From: Bacteroidetes bacterium UBA6161
GTDB taxonomy: Bacteria; Bacteroidota; Bacteroidia; NS11-12g; UBA955
Length of the DNA: 7,143 nt
Assembly: GCA_002422315.1 (NCBI GenBank)
Contig: DIUJ01000010.1
Coordinates: 3,931-11,073 of the forward strand
Direction: 5' to 3'
The notes beneath the pieces were generated by a model. That model was not told where the DNA came from and did no database searches. It saw only the letters and a list, made by a program, of their open reading frames with translations. Of the stretch, positions 6,287-7,143 are shown one piece after another. The translations under genes and the position numbers were made by a program. Position 1 is the first letter of the stretch. Every line of letters begins with the position of its first letter.

Positions 6287-6961
6287 ATGAAGAAACCATA
6301 CGCTCTCTTTATTGATAAATGGTGGAAAGGGCCTCTATTGTCTGGGATATTGATGGGTCTATCCTTTATAACCAATAACGAATGGTTTGTACTTGCAGGT
6401 TTGGCAGTTATAACAGTATCTGTTGTTCTTAATTTTATTACAAAAGGCTGGAAGAAAGGTTGTTTAACCGGGACAATAATGCTTGTAATTGTTCTGCTAA
6501 CTGCTCTTTGGTTGTTAATGCAAATATTTCCAACCACCGGGCAGGTCCACAGAACTTATTCAAAGCGCTATGAAAAAAAGACAGCCATCGAAAAGATAAT
6601 CGGGGTAGAAATTCCAAAATTTAAGGTTATTGACTCTGACCTTACAAGTTTCCGCCCCGTTGACTTTGAATTTAACATAGAAACCGCAATTGAATTTACA
6701 ACGCTTCCAGAAGACAAGTTCTTTAATACACTCGACAGTATTTGTATGCTTCCCTTTCCACAAGTACCCCATTATAACCCAAGCTTCTTTTACACCTTCG
6801 GGGATGTTTTATTCCGATGTTGGACTAAAGAGGGAGATACCTATAAATATGGCAGAATGGGTGACGCTGGAAAAGAGTTTCTACACAGCAGAGATGCCTA
6901 TTTTTATTTCACAATCGAAAAGGGTTCAAATACGGCCAAAATAGTCTATGGGAATTATTAG
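6287..6961 (+). CDS. Membrane protein of unknown function, three N-terminal helices
   Basis: The 224-residue protein has three predicted membrane helices at about residues 15-28, 33-51 and 58-81, separated by a polar TNNEW turn and a basic KGWKKG loop. The positive-inside rule puts the N-terminus (MKKPY...DKWWKG) and the second loop in the cytoplasm, which leaves the soluble 140-residue C-terminal part on the periplasmic side. That part contains KIIGVEIPKFKVIDSDLTSF and several aromatic stretches, with no catalytic motif I recognise. It appears to be a Bacteroidota hypothetical protein. The ATG at 6287 lacks a Shine-Dalgarno sequence, as is usual in this phylum. It is separated from the three-gene operon by 500 bases of repeats and remnants, so it is probably a separate unit rather than part of that system. 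The third helix is strong; the first is short and less certain. Confidence 0.8.
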   Translation: MKKPYALFIDKWWKGPLLSGILMGLSFITNNEWFVLAGLAVITVSVVLNFITKGWKKGCLTGTIMLVIVLLTALWLLMQIFPTTGQVHRTYSKRYEKKTAIEKIIGVEIPKFKVIDSDLTSFRPVDFEFNIETAIEFTTLPEDKFFNTLDSICMLPFPQVPHYNPSFFYTFGDVLFRCWTKEGDTYKYGRMGDAGKEFLHSRDAYFYFTIEKGSNTAKIVYGNY

Positions 6962-7024
6962 GAAATGTAACACATACCTAACCTTTTGACAAAACGAATT
7001 CCCGTACAATTTGATAAATATTGC

Positions 7025-7032
7025 TACCTTTC
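7025..7032 (+). promoter_or_regulatory. Possible -7 element TACCTTTC of a Bacteroidota promoter
   Basis: TACCTTTC matches the Bacteroidota sigma factor -7 consensus TAnnTTTG at all but the last base and lies 23 bases before the ATG at 7056. A TTTG at 7010-7013 is closer than the usual -33 spacing (about 19-21 bases), and TTTTGAC at 6984-6990 is too far, so the upstream half is not convincing. Confidence 0.35.
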
Positions 7033-7055
7033 ATAAAACCATTTAATCACCCAAA

Positions 7056-7143
7056 ATGCCTAAATCCTCCTACCTGCAAACCATCCTGAACAGCTTTACA
7101 ACGCTTGACATCAAGAGTCTTGAAAGCCATCTTAAAAGGAATT
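7056..7143 (+). CDS. 5' end of an unidentified gene, cut by the window edge
   Basis: An open frame starts at ATG 7056 and runs to the window edge without a stop (29 codons). It begins MPKSSYLQTILNSFTTLD and continues as a polar, probably helical segment with LESHLKRN at the end. There is no signal peptide. The upstream sequence is A-rich and preceded by a plausible -7 element. Too little is present to assign a family. Confidence 0.5.
   Translation, partial: MPKSSYLQTILNSFTTLDIKSLESHLKRN

Overview
The window looks like an accessory, cassette-like region of a Bacteroidota (Bacteroidetes) chromosome. The reading frames are AT-rich and start codons follow A/T-rich leaders with no Shine-Dalgarno sequence. 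A TACCTTTC element close to the Bacteroidota -7 consensus (TAnnTTTG) precedes the last start. No rRNA, tRNA or CRISPR array was seen.

Layout. Positions 1-233 (minus strand) are the 5' end of a group II intron whose body lies off the left edge. The intron abuts an imperfect palindrome (237-348) ending in an attC-like GTTATGC. A second hairpin (437-492) follows. Then comes a tight three-gene plus-strand operon: an Hsp70-family ATPase with a C-terminal TPR region (547-2973), a compact superfamily 1 helicase-like ATPase (2986-4158), and a 541-residue protein of unknown family with a long acidic linker and a small C-terminal domain (4161-5786). The gaps are 12 and 2 bases. Directly after the last stop there is a near-perfect 21-bp inverted repeat (5796-5861), then a large palindrome (5934-6043) running into GTTGGGT. 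Next are a 37-codon remnant resembling the start of a DUF262 protein (6089-6202), a three-helix membrane protein of unknown function (6287-6961), and the first 29 codons of another gene (from 7056).

The operon is the most interesting content. A chaperone-type ATPase, a nucleic-acid motor ATPase and an unknown third protein are almost certainly made together. The unit is bracketed on both sides by related hairpins that share exact 9- and 10-base words. This fits a horizontally moved unit, and an anti-phage or other conflict function is a reasonable inference. I cannot match the gene trio to a named defence system from memory. The function is inferred from gene content and context only.
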